From assembly GCA_958450365.1 (NCBI GenBank), contig CAUEEP010000914.1:1-64000 (forward strand): a stretch of 64,000 nt of DNA. Direction: 5' to 3'. The first letter of the stretch is position 1; the number at the start of each line of letters is the position of its first letter. A program made the translations under genes and the position numbers. The notes beneath the pieces were generated by a model that saw only the letters and a program-made list of their open reading frames with translations, had not been told where the DNA came from and searched no databases. This stretch comes from Mesorhabditis belari. Taxonomy: Eukaryota > Nematoda > Chromadorea > Rhabditida > Rhabditidae. Positions 51,696-62,200 of this stretch are shown in pieces.

Positions 51696-53498
51696 ATGGA
51701 CAAAGTGTTGCCGTTTCTTTGGATCGGTGATCGATTCTCGGCCGTCGATAAGATGGCTCTTGAAAAGTTTGGTAAGGATTTTAGTTTGTTTACTACGAAA
51801 ATATGTAGGTATGTATTTTTTCATTATTTGGATAATATTGAAACTAGTGTTCAATTCAAAGTGCTCAAAGGTCACGGGCATAAAATTTCTTTTGAGTCGT
51901 AGTGACTAGATTTGTAGTTAGATTTGTTTTGTTTTGGCAAGATGCATTGTTTAACTTTAACTTTTTAGGTATACGCGAGATTTTGACGGTTTGCTCATAT
52001 TCGGTACAAGACGAACAACAATCTCGGGTTAGTTGGTGTTTTTTGTAACTTTGTAATGTCAGGATTTAGAATATCAAATATCACCACGTCCCACTCGATG
52101 ATTCGCCTTCACAAAATATTTTGCTACGCCTAGAAGAGATGTTGCACATTTTGCAAGGTTTATCAAGCAATATTGAGCTATAGTTAAAAGCTTTAGAGAT
52201 TGATTATATCTTATGTATTTGGTTGTTTCACCCAAACTTAGCATAACTATGAAATATCCGACTCTGCAAAATTTGTAATAAAAGTTTGAAGATTGGTAAA
52301 ATTTAGAGTCGATTCAAGCTGAGAAAAACATTCTTGTTCATTGTGAAGCCGGAGTTTCTCGAAGTGCGGCTGTGTGCTGTGCTTATGTCATGAAAAGGTA
52401 AATCTCTAGAACTTTTTAATTGAATTATGATTTAGCAAATCTTTGTCTATGAAAAAAGGACTGGACCATGTGAAATCGGCTCGTTTTTTTATTTGTCCAA
52501 ACGAAGGTAAATACTTTAAACGTGAGTTTGTTTGTATAAATTAGAATTCTTAGGTTTCGTGAAACAGCTTGAAATCTTCGAGCAACTTTCTTGGAGTGCT
52601 GGCTTGGATACACTTAACAATTCTCCAATTTACCGGTAAACAATGTTCGCTCTGATTATCTCAAATCAGAGTTACTAAATGTTTATGAATTACTAGCATA
52701 AGTAATTACTGGATCTCAATCAAAAAAACTTGCTTTAGCTCTTGGTTACTCGAAAGCGGAAATCACCCGATGACGGAAGAAGAGGCAAAATCATCATTAT
52801 TTATTCAAACACTGAAGGTAGGTACATTTTTATTAATGTATGCCTTATATTTTTCCTGATTTAGTCAGATTCAAAAGATCTTGCTCGTTATCGTTGTATT
52901 GCTTGTCGAACGGATCTTTTCTACGACTGCCACATACAACAACATATGAATAGAGCGGAAAAGGTTTGTGAGTTCTGACTCGGGCTTTGTGTTTAATGTT
53001 AAAAATGTCATTACAGTAATAAATTTCTTAAAACTGTCAATTAAATCTTATCAAGCTGATTCACACGTTTTAGGTTTGCAGATTCGGTTTCCTAATCGAC
53101 CCATTGAATTGGATGGAGTTGGGCCAATATGAAGGAAAAGTTGGTTTTATTTTTCTCATCATGATTAATTTTTAAATCTTTCTAGATTCTTTGTCCTAAA
53201 TGTTCATCAAAACTGGGAAGTTATTGTTGGGGTGGACGTGTATGTCAGGGATTTGACGGCGAAAAATGTGGAGCCAAGGTTCGTGATATATTATGCGAAA
53301 ACCGGTGTTACCCATTTTATTTTGTAAGGATTGGATTTACATAGGTAACATATTTTATAATTAAATTTTCAGGTTCGACCATGGTTCTTTATTGGACGAG
53401 AGAAAGTAAGATTGCCTCTACCGTCTCAACCATTACCTCTACCGTCTCAACCATTACCAACACTTCAAAATCAAACTTCAGATATTAAAGCCGAATGA
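51696..53498 (+). CDS. DUSP12: Dual-specificity phosphatase 12 (YVH1 type)
   Basis: Eleven exons: 51696-51771, 51969-52027, 52070-52157, 52307-52397, 52436-52506, 52554-52635, 52739-52817, 52865-52963, 53074-53139, 53186-53278 and 53373-53498. All are phase-consistent and give about 309 residues (human DUSP12 has 340). The N-terminal half is a dual-specificity phosphatase domain with the P-loop HCEAGVSRSA (HC-x5-R; nucleophile Cys, Arg) and an upstream PLDD that fits the general-acid loop. The C-terminal half is the family's zinc-binding domain: RCIACRTDLF, an HIQQHM pair, CPKCSSKLGSY and KCGAKVRPWF. In yeast and mammals this family acts in 60S ribosome maturation, where the zinc domain matters more than catalysis. 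A short Pro/Leu repeat (LPLPSQP twice) precedes the stop. A TTTTAG acceptor 12 bp before the ATG suggests trans-splicing. Confidence 0.95.
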
Positions 53499-53592
53499 AA
53501 AACTAGTTGGGTGTTTTGCTTTCTTTTGGTACTTTAACGGGTATGTTGTATGATCGAGTTGATAAATGTGTATTTTAAAAGTTAGAAACGTA

Positions 53593-53598
53593 AATAAA
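53593..53598 (+). terminator. Poly(A) signal AATAAA of phosphatase gene
   Basis: A perfect AATAAA lies 95 bp after the stop codon, followed by a T-rich stretch. Confidence 0.6.
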
Positions 53599-54410
53599 AT
53601 TGTGTTGCTGATAGGTTCAGATGTCTTTTTTAGGGTAAAAGCAAATCATATCACATTTATCCTCGAATAGAAGCATTTTCAAGACTTAGCTATCTCTTTG
53701 AACACTGAATAGGGCCAAAAACACACAAAAAAATCGGAATCCAAGAAAATGTTTTCCAATAAGCAAATGTCGTCGAGCAAAAATTCACAAAAAAGAAGGA
53801 AAATAGGAGACGTGGAGCAATATTTGAAAAATATTAGCGATTAGCGAATGAAATAAAATGTTAACGAAAAATTTGTTCTTTTAGCTAGGATAAAATAAAT
53901 TTCAATAAGAATTCGGGGCTTTTCTACCACACCGGTAATATGCACGGTAAAGAATATTTTGCATTTTAAATAGAAAAATTTGAGGGAAACTTTTGCACTT
54001 GCTTTTAGGGGTTTATGATTAGATTTGATGGGATTAGATTGGAGAAGCAAAAAGAAATGAACATCGGAAAAAAAGAAAGCGTTTCTCATGTGGTCGATGC
54101 ACGTTGTGTAAGAAATTATGAATGAAATGGGTCTGGGGAAACTATACAGATCAACAGACAAGTCAATTTAGGTTTTTTGAACCTCAGCATCTAGATAGTT
54201 TTCCCACATACATTTGAACTATTAAAAGCTCTTAAAGGATTCTATTCAGAAAAAGAAATTGCTCTTTCGCCTCACTAGGTAACCGTTTAGCAAGATTTAG
54301 GAAAAAATGAAAAATTTTGGGGGATTATTTTGAGTGGCTGTGTAAAGGTTTAGCTGGCGATCGATGAAAGAATCGAAAATTGGGTGAAAAGAGGGATAAT
54401 TGAAATTGAA
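53599..54410. other. Convergent intergenic region
   Basis: This region lies between the phosphatase (+) and the membrane-protein gene (-). It should hold both 3' UTRs. No gene or repeat was seen; the minus ORF at 53,841-54,161 was not accepted. Confidence 0.5.
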
Positions 54411-56253
54411 TTATTGTAGAGAACAACAACCACATTTCTTCTTTTTGATGTGAACCATCTCAACTTGACCGGCTGGTGGAAGTTCGCTGTCGGCTTGTTG
54501 CTTACCACTGAAATTTTTTTTTGATATTCAAAGATTATAGTAAACGCAAAGTAGAAAAGGAGCACGATCAGTAAAATATTCAACGCCCAGTTGGTGTTCA
54601 TACCCAAATCTTGCCTGATAATGAATTTTTATTCAACTCACATAGCATGTCCTCCTCTGTCCTCCGATCTTCTTCCCGGGGTATCGATAAGTGGTTGTGA
54701 GGCGGATTCTTTGTGTTGTTTTTCAGCCACGATGTCAGCTCTCGTTAAACCATTTTGATAGTAGGCAGGCGATTCTCTGAATATCATTTAATTGTCTCAA
54801 TTTCATTTCGGAGATTAAAAAAACGCCGAGCGTTAGGTTTTGCCTCGAACATGCTTTAAAATCCAAAAAAGGTAGCAAGAAAAGAAACCCAAAAATCCAC
54901 AAGACAATACGAATCTATCAAACAACTATATTATGACTGTGACTGTCTTTCAGTATTTCGATACCTGATTGATGGAGGAGTGATCGGACGTGCACTCTCG
55001 TGCAATCGCCCTTCCAATTCCTCGGGGCTGAAACTGGGAGGGAAATGCTTACTGATTGAAGAAAACCGCATAGAGCATTTAGTCTGCATACATATCAAGA
55101 TTAAATCTGCTCTAACCCGATTTTAATTTATTATCAGTTTGAGTAATAGAAAATTCCCAGAGGGTGTAAAGGTTGGCAAAATTTAAAAAGTTCACGGTTA
55201 GGTATTTAAAAAACTGTTAAGCAAAAGCTCTTTCTATCTGGATTGAACGTTTTCTATGATTACCCGGTTGTCCCTATTTTGTATGAAAATTCTTGTACCT
55301 GTGATGACCATTGCTGCTGTGCTTGACGGGAGTATTGTTTACCGATCCAGAGTGAGATGGAGGAAAAGGTTTATGAAGATATTGTTCAACTATTGGATCC
55401 ACCTGAAATTCCATTTATATGTATATGTCATAGCCGATTAAGATTCAATCTCAGGCTCAGGCTCTGATTCAGACTAAATCTTAATCGGCTATGACATATT
55501 AGGCTATCCAAAAAGTCTTTTCGATCCTTTTCGTACTTCCGTTGAAAAGTAACAAATTCACAATTAACCTATGGCTTGCTAAAGAAAAAGTGTTTATTGC
55601 CTTTGCTGTTTATTGCCTTCAAAACAAACCGTGGTTCAATTGGTGCATTTGTTGGTTTTAAACGAAAGTACGAAAAGGAACGAAAAGACTTTCTGGACAG
55701 CCTAATATACACATCGCATGTATTTAACGAAATGACTTGAATACAGGACTAGTGTCCACCCGGTAAAGTCCTATTCTTGATTGCTTTAGCAAACACACTC
55801 TTTCTGGTGCATACTTTTATCAAAAAAACTTTAATCTCACTCACCTCATGGTAAAGAAGATCTTGTGGCTTGAAGGGATTCTCGTGCTCTTCCATTCTAA
55901 AATTTAACATTTTTTCACGAACTATCAATCTACAATATCTAATCTTTCACAAAGCTCATTTTACATAAGCCAATCATTTGGAACTTACGAGAATTGATCT
56001 TTTAGAACACAGCTAAGAAATTGAATTTTATAATGGAATTCTTTTGGTGTAAGTAGCTGAGCTTACAATAAATTTTTTAAACACAAACAGATTCAAATTA
56101 AATTTGAATTTAATTATAACGAACTTGTAACTCCTCAATGGCGGACTTGTTGGCCTTCTTCCGTCTTCTTCAACTTCTGTTGGTGGGGCGATTGGTCGTG
56201 GTTCCGACGAATTCTCGGCTGTCACTCGGACTCTCGTTGCTGGAGCCGTTGGA
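54411..56253 (-). CDS. Small membrane protein with polybasic CaaX-like tail, partial
   Basis: Minus-strand exons in order: about 56,253-56,126, 55,896-55,845, 55,027-54,965, 54,776-54,642, 54,614-54,546 and 54,507-54,411 (stop TAA). The readable product contains EPRPIAPPTEVEEDGRR, MEEHENPFKPQDLLYHE, PEELEGRLHESARPITPPSI, YYQNGLTRADIVAEK, a hydrophobic segment WALNILLIVLLFYFA, then VEMVHIKKKKCGCCSLQ. The end fits a CaaX box (CSLQ) preceded by four lysines and extra cysteines, as in lipid-anchored proteins. At least one upstream exon is missing, because the first listed exon starts at an acceptor. Exons 2 and 3 do not match in phase, so another exon probably lies between 55,030 and 55,840. One intron (54,615-54,641) would be only 27 bp. 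The family was not recognised. Confidence 0.6.
55424..55498. repeat. Perfect 22-bp hairpin beside MITE
   Basis: 55,424-55,445 and 55,477-55,498 are exact reverse complements (containing CATAGCCGATTAAGAT). The loop holds CAGGCT direct repeats. The hairpin abuts the MITE that starts at 55,499. Confidence 0.75.
55499..55705. mobile_element. Mariner-like MITE, 207 bp
   Basis: The ends TTAGGCTATCCAAAAAGTC and GACTTTCTGGACAGCCTAA are flanked by TA. It is a shortened relative of the 47,916-48,423 element, in an intron of the minus-strand gene. Confidence 0.78.
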
Positions 56254-59200
56254 CTGAAATTTAAATGTCTAATCAAATTGCAGTGATTAGATCTTTTATA
56301 TATTTTCAAGTCAAGAAAATGATCGACTCAAAGTTAAGTTGGTATAAATAAAAAAAAACAGAAATAATCAACTGAAATCATCCCTTCAAACTAGCAAAAG
56401 AGTCTTAAAAGCATTAAAACTTTTAGAAAAACTCTTTCAACTCATTCATAAGTTGTTTAACTAGCTCAACCTACATGGTCCAAGACCCATAATATGGATC
56501 ATTTTCCGGGTCTGTTTTTGCTTTCGCTTTTGTCTTCGAATTTCCCATTGATCAATATGTTTTTGAGGAAAAATACAGTAAAAAGTAAAACAGTTTCAGA
56601 ATTTTGAGGCACCAGCACGAAAAAAAGTGAGTATTCGGCGCAGATACAGGTGAGTATATAGAGTGAAATGAGAAGAGAAAATGGGGAAAAGAAGAGACAA
56701 ACAATCGGAGAATTATATGAATGAAAGTTTCTCTTTTTGCCATCTCTCTTTTTGAGAGAGTATTTCTGTCATTTCATTTCCGATGTTAGTTTTTCTCTCA
56801 CCGCCATCCCGCAATTTTCTCTCATCGATTCACTTCTCTTTTTTGCTCGTGTAAATTTCGATAGCGCCTATTTACCGGTTGTGAGCGTGAAAAATTTGTG
56901 TTTACTTGCGGCCAAAAATTCTTTTCGAGCGGATTTAAGCAGATTTTTGAAAATAATTACATGTAGGCGGAAAGCAGAGCTTTTACGGAAATCGATCTAT
57001 CTTGTGGCTGTCTCAAAGCTGTCTCAAAATCTCAAAAATGCAATCAAATAAAAACGTTTTACTAAAAACAGTACAATAATAAGGAATTTTTGTATCTCTC
57101 AGTACTAATAATAAATAGAATGCGGTAATTTGAAAGAACAAGAGAGAGACTTCCCCTTTCAGTCTATTCTTCTCTACTCATTTTCTCTTCTCTTATCCAC
57201 ATCCATCCCCATCTGGTCGGATGGGGCAATCGAGAATAATTTCGTTACCCCAAATGCTCCCCATCTATTTCTCTAGTCAATGCAATGAATGTGGTTAAAT
57301 AATAGAAAAAAAGGATTTTACATTACATATAAATCTTTATAGAATATTGGTATGATTTGAACTGTATAACCACATAAAAGCTTCAACAACTTCCTAACAA
57401 CTGACTACTTTGAGAAGTTCTACCCTGAAAGACCCTTTCGAAGAAACTTTGGCATTGATTCACGTGATAATTGGGTAAATGAACCAGAGAAGCATGAGTA
57501 AATAAAGAAAGCACAAAAGCACAAAAAAAAGCAGTCGGCTATAGTTGAAAGTGGGTGTGGGTAAGTAACTCCATTGTGTCCAAAAATGGCCTCCTTCTCG
57601 TCTAAAGCCTCCATCCGACAACCCGGGTCTCTTTTAGAAAAAAACACTGCTTTACTTGGTCTTTTCCCCATTTAGAAAAATAACTGGCCCGTTCTGGAGG
57701 TTTTTCTAGAAAAATCCTTTGAGTTCATCCATCGAATTCATCAAGATTCCCATAAAAGAGTTGCAGAAGGCATTCAACAAGTGAATGCTTCAAATTTCAA
57801 AGAACAAAAATTTCAAATTGTCTTTGCAAAAACCTCATTGAGAGTTTTTCAGAAGAAATAACTGAAAGCTAAAAAACCACAAGGCATCCAAAATTTTTTG
57901 AGACAATTTTGAAATGGACAAAATTTGGGGTAGAGCTCTGCTATTTTTTTTGGTAAGCTGTTGTAAACAATATTATCGGCAAATATCATCTGCAAGTTTG
58001 TGTTGAAAGCTCAAAAAGACAACAAGTATTAGTGATTCGATCAAATGGGGAGAGGAGGGTCATTAAAAATGTCATGCAACGTTTCGATTTAATGGTGATG
58101 TGAGAGAGAGCCTGCTCAATTTGTTGAAAGTATTTTTTCTTACTCTTAAGAGCAATAAATTTAAGGTACAAACTTGGTTCACTAGTTGGATATTGTTGAA
58201 ACAAAAAATAACGATGCCATTCAAATTTCAAACCAAAAAAGCGTGGTTGTAAGCTCAAACAAGAATACCGAACAGTATTCAATTCTAAAAGTAAACATTT
58301 ACTAATAGATTCATTCTAATCAAAAAGCTCTAGCTTGAATCCCCAAAATCCTTTGGGAATCGAAAGAGATGAATTCTATCAAAGAATCTGTGGCCATTCG
58401 ATAGAGGGGAAGAGTAAAAGTTTATGGAATAAAAGAGAAGGAAAGAGACTAGTCGATTCGTATGAGAGAATGAATATTTCTTTTCGTTTTCTTCAAATCT
58501 TCCCCATTTCTTCTTCAAAGAATGTCATAGTATGGGATGGAAGGGAATGGCTGATTGCGAGTCAGATAACCCTTTGGGGGACTTCTCGAGATGAGAAGGG
58601 AAATAGAGAAACGATGAGAAGAAATTGGAAGAAAAAAGAGAGACAAAGATTGGACTAACAATCAATCTCACTTTGGTGAGTCTAAAAGAGAAAAAGACAC
58701 GTCAATGGGACTCACAAATAAGTCGATACTGAGACATGGAATTTGATACTTGCCGCAAATGATACGAGGGTTGATGTAAAGCTAAAAAAAGGGATAACTT
58801 TGAGATGCAAAGCGGAATGTGAAAGAATAATTTGTAAATGGTTGGCTCAATTGTTTTCGAGGTAATCCACAAAACACTGAAAAGCTTGCACAATTAAATG
58901 AACTGAAGAAGGGGCACAAATTAGGAATTGGATGGACTCCGATGGATGGCCCTTTTTTGCTTTCAAAACTAAATGTAAATCAATAGGATGCAACGTCAAT
59001 GATGGTAGCTCGAAATTTGCGGTAAGTCAGGCAAAAAGGCGGTGCTAGAGAGAAAACGAAGACCTTTTCAAGGCCATTCACGGATTTAGTTGCGAACTCT
59101 ATGACTAAAAAAACTTCAAAAATGGACTGTCTGGTTGTCAGTGTCTCTAAAAATTTTTGCAAGCCTTCTTTTCCAGCGCATCGATCAAATCCATTTTTGT

Positions 59201-62200
59201 GTATTTGTGTGTGTCTGTCGGGTCTCTTTTTCTTTATTTGACCATGCATTCATTCTACCCAAACGACCGCCAACAGTCAATATGTCCCTGAGAAATGTGA
59301 ACACACAAAAAAGGGAATCGGTAACTCTTTGATGTTTCGATGAGGCGAGGAAATGGACGGATTACCCGGAAGTGTTATAACGAGAGAAGATTCAGTCGTT
59401 TTACTCTGGTTAGGTTAGGTTGATTCGGCTATTGGTTAAACGTTAAAATATCCAACAAGCTTGCCCGATATCTTTAGATTTAAGAAGTACAAAAATAGCT
59501 TAAAAAATAAAAGCTATTTAACTATTTCAAAGCATTATCCACATCATTAGGGGTTTTGGAGTGAGTGCATTAAGCAAAGAGAATGGGTGAGGGAATGGGG
59601 CTTTTCACGCAAACCAATGAGTAGTCGGAAAAAAAGAGGAAAACGATGAGAGAAATGAATAGACTGGCAATGACCTGGACATTAAATAGAAAGGGGAAAA
59701 GAGAAAGGGAGAGACAAAGAATGAAATGGACGGCAGAGGAAGGATAGGTATGCATTTTCGAGTGACCCGCAAAGCGGAGACCCACTTTGGACCTCTCGGA
59801 GATACAATGTGTGTGGCTTTTTGGAGAATTCCCCGTGGGAGATCGGACTTAGATCGATAAAAGTCTGCTGTTTCTCGGATGCTTGAATTAAGCAATAGGC
59901 AACTAACCGACTTTGATAGGAAATGTGTAGAGCATGAGTGGCACAATGCATTGTATTGCAATGGGGAAAACTGCGAGCTTACAATTAGATAATCGGTCGA
60001 AATACGCAGACCTCTTATGAAGTTGAGATGCAGAGGTTATAGAGCTTATATTGTTAGCAGAGATTATATTGTTATAGACAAACGAATATGTAAGCTTTCA
60101 TAAACATCAAGATATTTTGTCCAACATGCATTTGCGACAATGAAGCTAGAAACCACAGCTTAAAGAAAAACGAGACAACAACACACAGTGTCTCGTTGTC
60201 GCACCATGTGTCCTAAGGATTGAGTGAAAAGAATAAGAAAGAATGTGAACCGATTGAGAAAACGGGGAGGGGAGACCCCGGTTAGAGGATTGGGGAGGGG
60301 AGGAATTGGGAAGGGCTATGGGAAAGGACATTAGAGAAAAGAGAGATCCCGATAGAGGGCCCCGTTCCCCTCTTTTTCTTGGCCCTATGTCTCATTCTTT
60401 GGCTCTTTCCTTTTCATAGCAAAAAAGGGGCTTTTCTCGGTCTAAAGAGAGCTCCATGTTGCCGAATCGATCTATGTAGCATCAAGCCGAGAACCCCGAA
60501 AAGAAAAAGAGGACAACTAACAGAGAAATGTGGGGATCGACAAGCATGCTTATAGAGGATTCAGTGTTCAAACAGATAGATCTTTAGTTAGTTGAGTTGT
60601 TCAATTAAAGTTGTTCGTTGCTTAAGTCTTCAGAGACTGGTGACTTGCAAAACTGTTCGTAAAACTCTCCTTGTAAAAGTCGTGTTTGGCAAAAGGTACA
60701 AGTGTTTTAGCTAGAAGCTTGCTCTTCAAAATGTCTTTTTCACTTGAAGTCTTTTCTTTTTTTGAGCATCCACAAACAACTCTGACTTAGCATAAGCATG
60801 AGCCACATGGGGATTTCTTTTCTCACATAGAGATGCCCATCAAAGGGTCAGTGTCTTGAGGGGAAAGTGGAAACTGGCCGAAGGAGCTTACAAAAAAGGG
60901 ATACTTGTTTTCTGGTTCTTCAAATATCCCTTCTGCATGGTACCTTCTATGATTCATACAATTTGTTGAATGAACAAATGTTTGTTACGAGTGAATTGAT
61001 GTATAAACTGTACAAAAAACTAAATTATTCTATCCGTTTTATGCAAACATTTATTCGAATGATTTCTTTCAGATGAGAGTATCTGGGGAATTTGGAGAAT
61101 CGGGTTGAGGATGAGGAAACGGGAGGGGTGAATGCAATTGTTCTCATCCTCTCCTACCCTTTCACCCATAATGGGGCCCTTTGACGAGAAACGAACGGAA
61201 AGCCTCTAATCAAGAATGAAGAGAAAAGCCAAACGACTTAAAGAAAGGTTGCAAAGAGTAAATTTAATTGACAAGAATTAATTTCCAAGTTCAATAACAG
61301 TCTTCAAATTTGTGGTGTTAATGTTAATGCAATGTGTTAATGCAATACATATTTAATGATTCACGTAAGCGTGTTTGAATCGATATCCTTGTCCTTAACT
61401 CACAAGGTTACCCAGAAGTAAACATAATGACCTTAGAAAACCCCTTTTATTTGAGGCCCATAATTATGTGCGGAAGACAATGAAAGAAAGTACTTGAGAA
61501 GAGAAAAGGCTCCAACTTAACTTGAAGAAAAAGAAATTTAGAAATCTATAATCGATATTTGAAATTGCTTGAACAGCGCGATTCGATGAGAATTTTGTGT
61601 GTATTTAAGTGAAAGAGAAAAGAATAAAAGCGAAAGAAAGAAATGTTTGTGAAATGGCACACAGCTCTGCACATATGGATGAATTGGGGGAAAGTTTGAA
61701 ATGAATCGATGAGGAATTTCAATTCTGAATAGTGATTGGAGGATGAATTAAAGATAAATCAAAAACAGGGGAAGATTTTAGCTGTACCATCAAACATACA
61801 GGATGTATGAAAGCTAAAGTAAGCCTGACGAATCTTGCAAAGATGATCATTGACATCAACAAAAAGCCCAAATCTGTGAGATTGTGAGGGTAAAGACCGA
61901 GAAAAGCTGTGGGTTTAACGGAAAAAAGAGAAAGGCAGGCAGGTGTGACCCGTCACCCATCACAGAAACCTCACAACAACCCCTTTCCCCCTCTCATTTA
62001 AGTGCGGATAGGGGTTGACCCTTCATCCATTCATTTTCTTCTTTATATAGGGTCTCTGTCAGTTCTCTTTATCCTCGCTAAACCTAACTTAACCTAACTT
62101 GCGCCACCGATTGGTTTTTTTGTAATGACAGGAGCTATTTTTTATAATTAGCGTATATGACCAGTGACCAGCTCAAGTTTATTATCAGTCATTAAATATT

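Noticed and set aside
55340..55470. Coding-like + strand peptide containing MEEKVYEDIVQLLDPPE
   Set aside because: It has no usable acceptor or start, runs straight into the hairpin repeat, and lies inside an intron of the minus gene. It could be a captured exon fragment, but this is not supported.
56737..57051. 104-codon ORF on the + strand
   Set aside because: It is T-rich, giving Phe/Leu/Ser-biased text typical of non-coding DNA; no supporting signals.
62080..62103. CCTAACTTAACCTAACTT as interstitial telomere
   Set aside because: The unit is not TTAGGC/GCCTAA and occurs only about twice; more likely chance or a promoter-proximal repeat.
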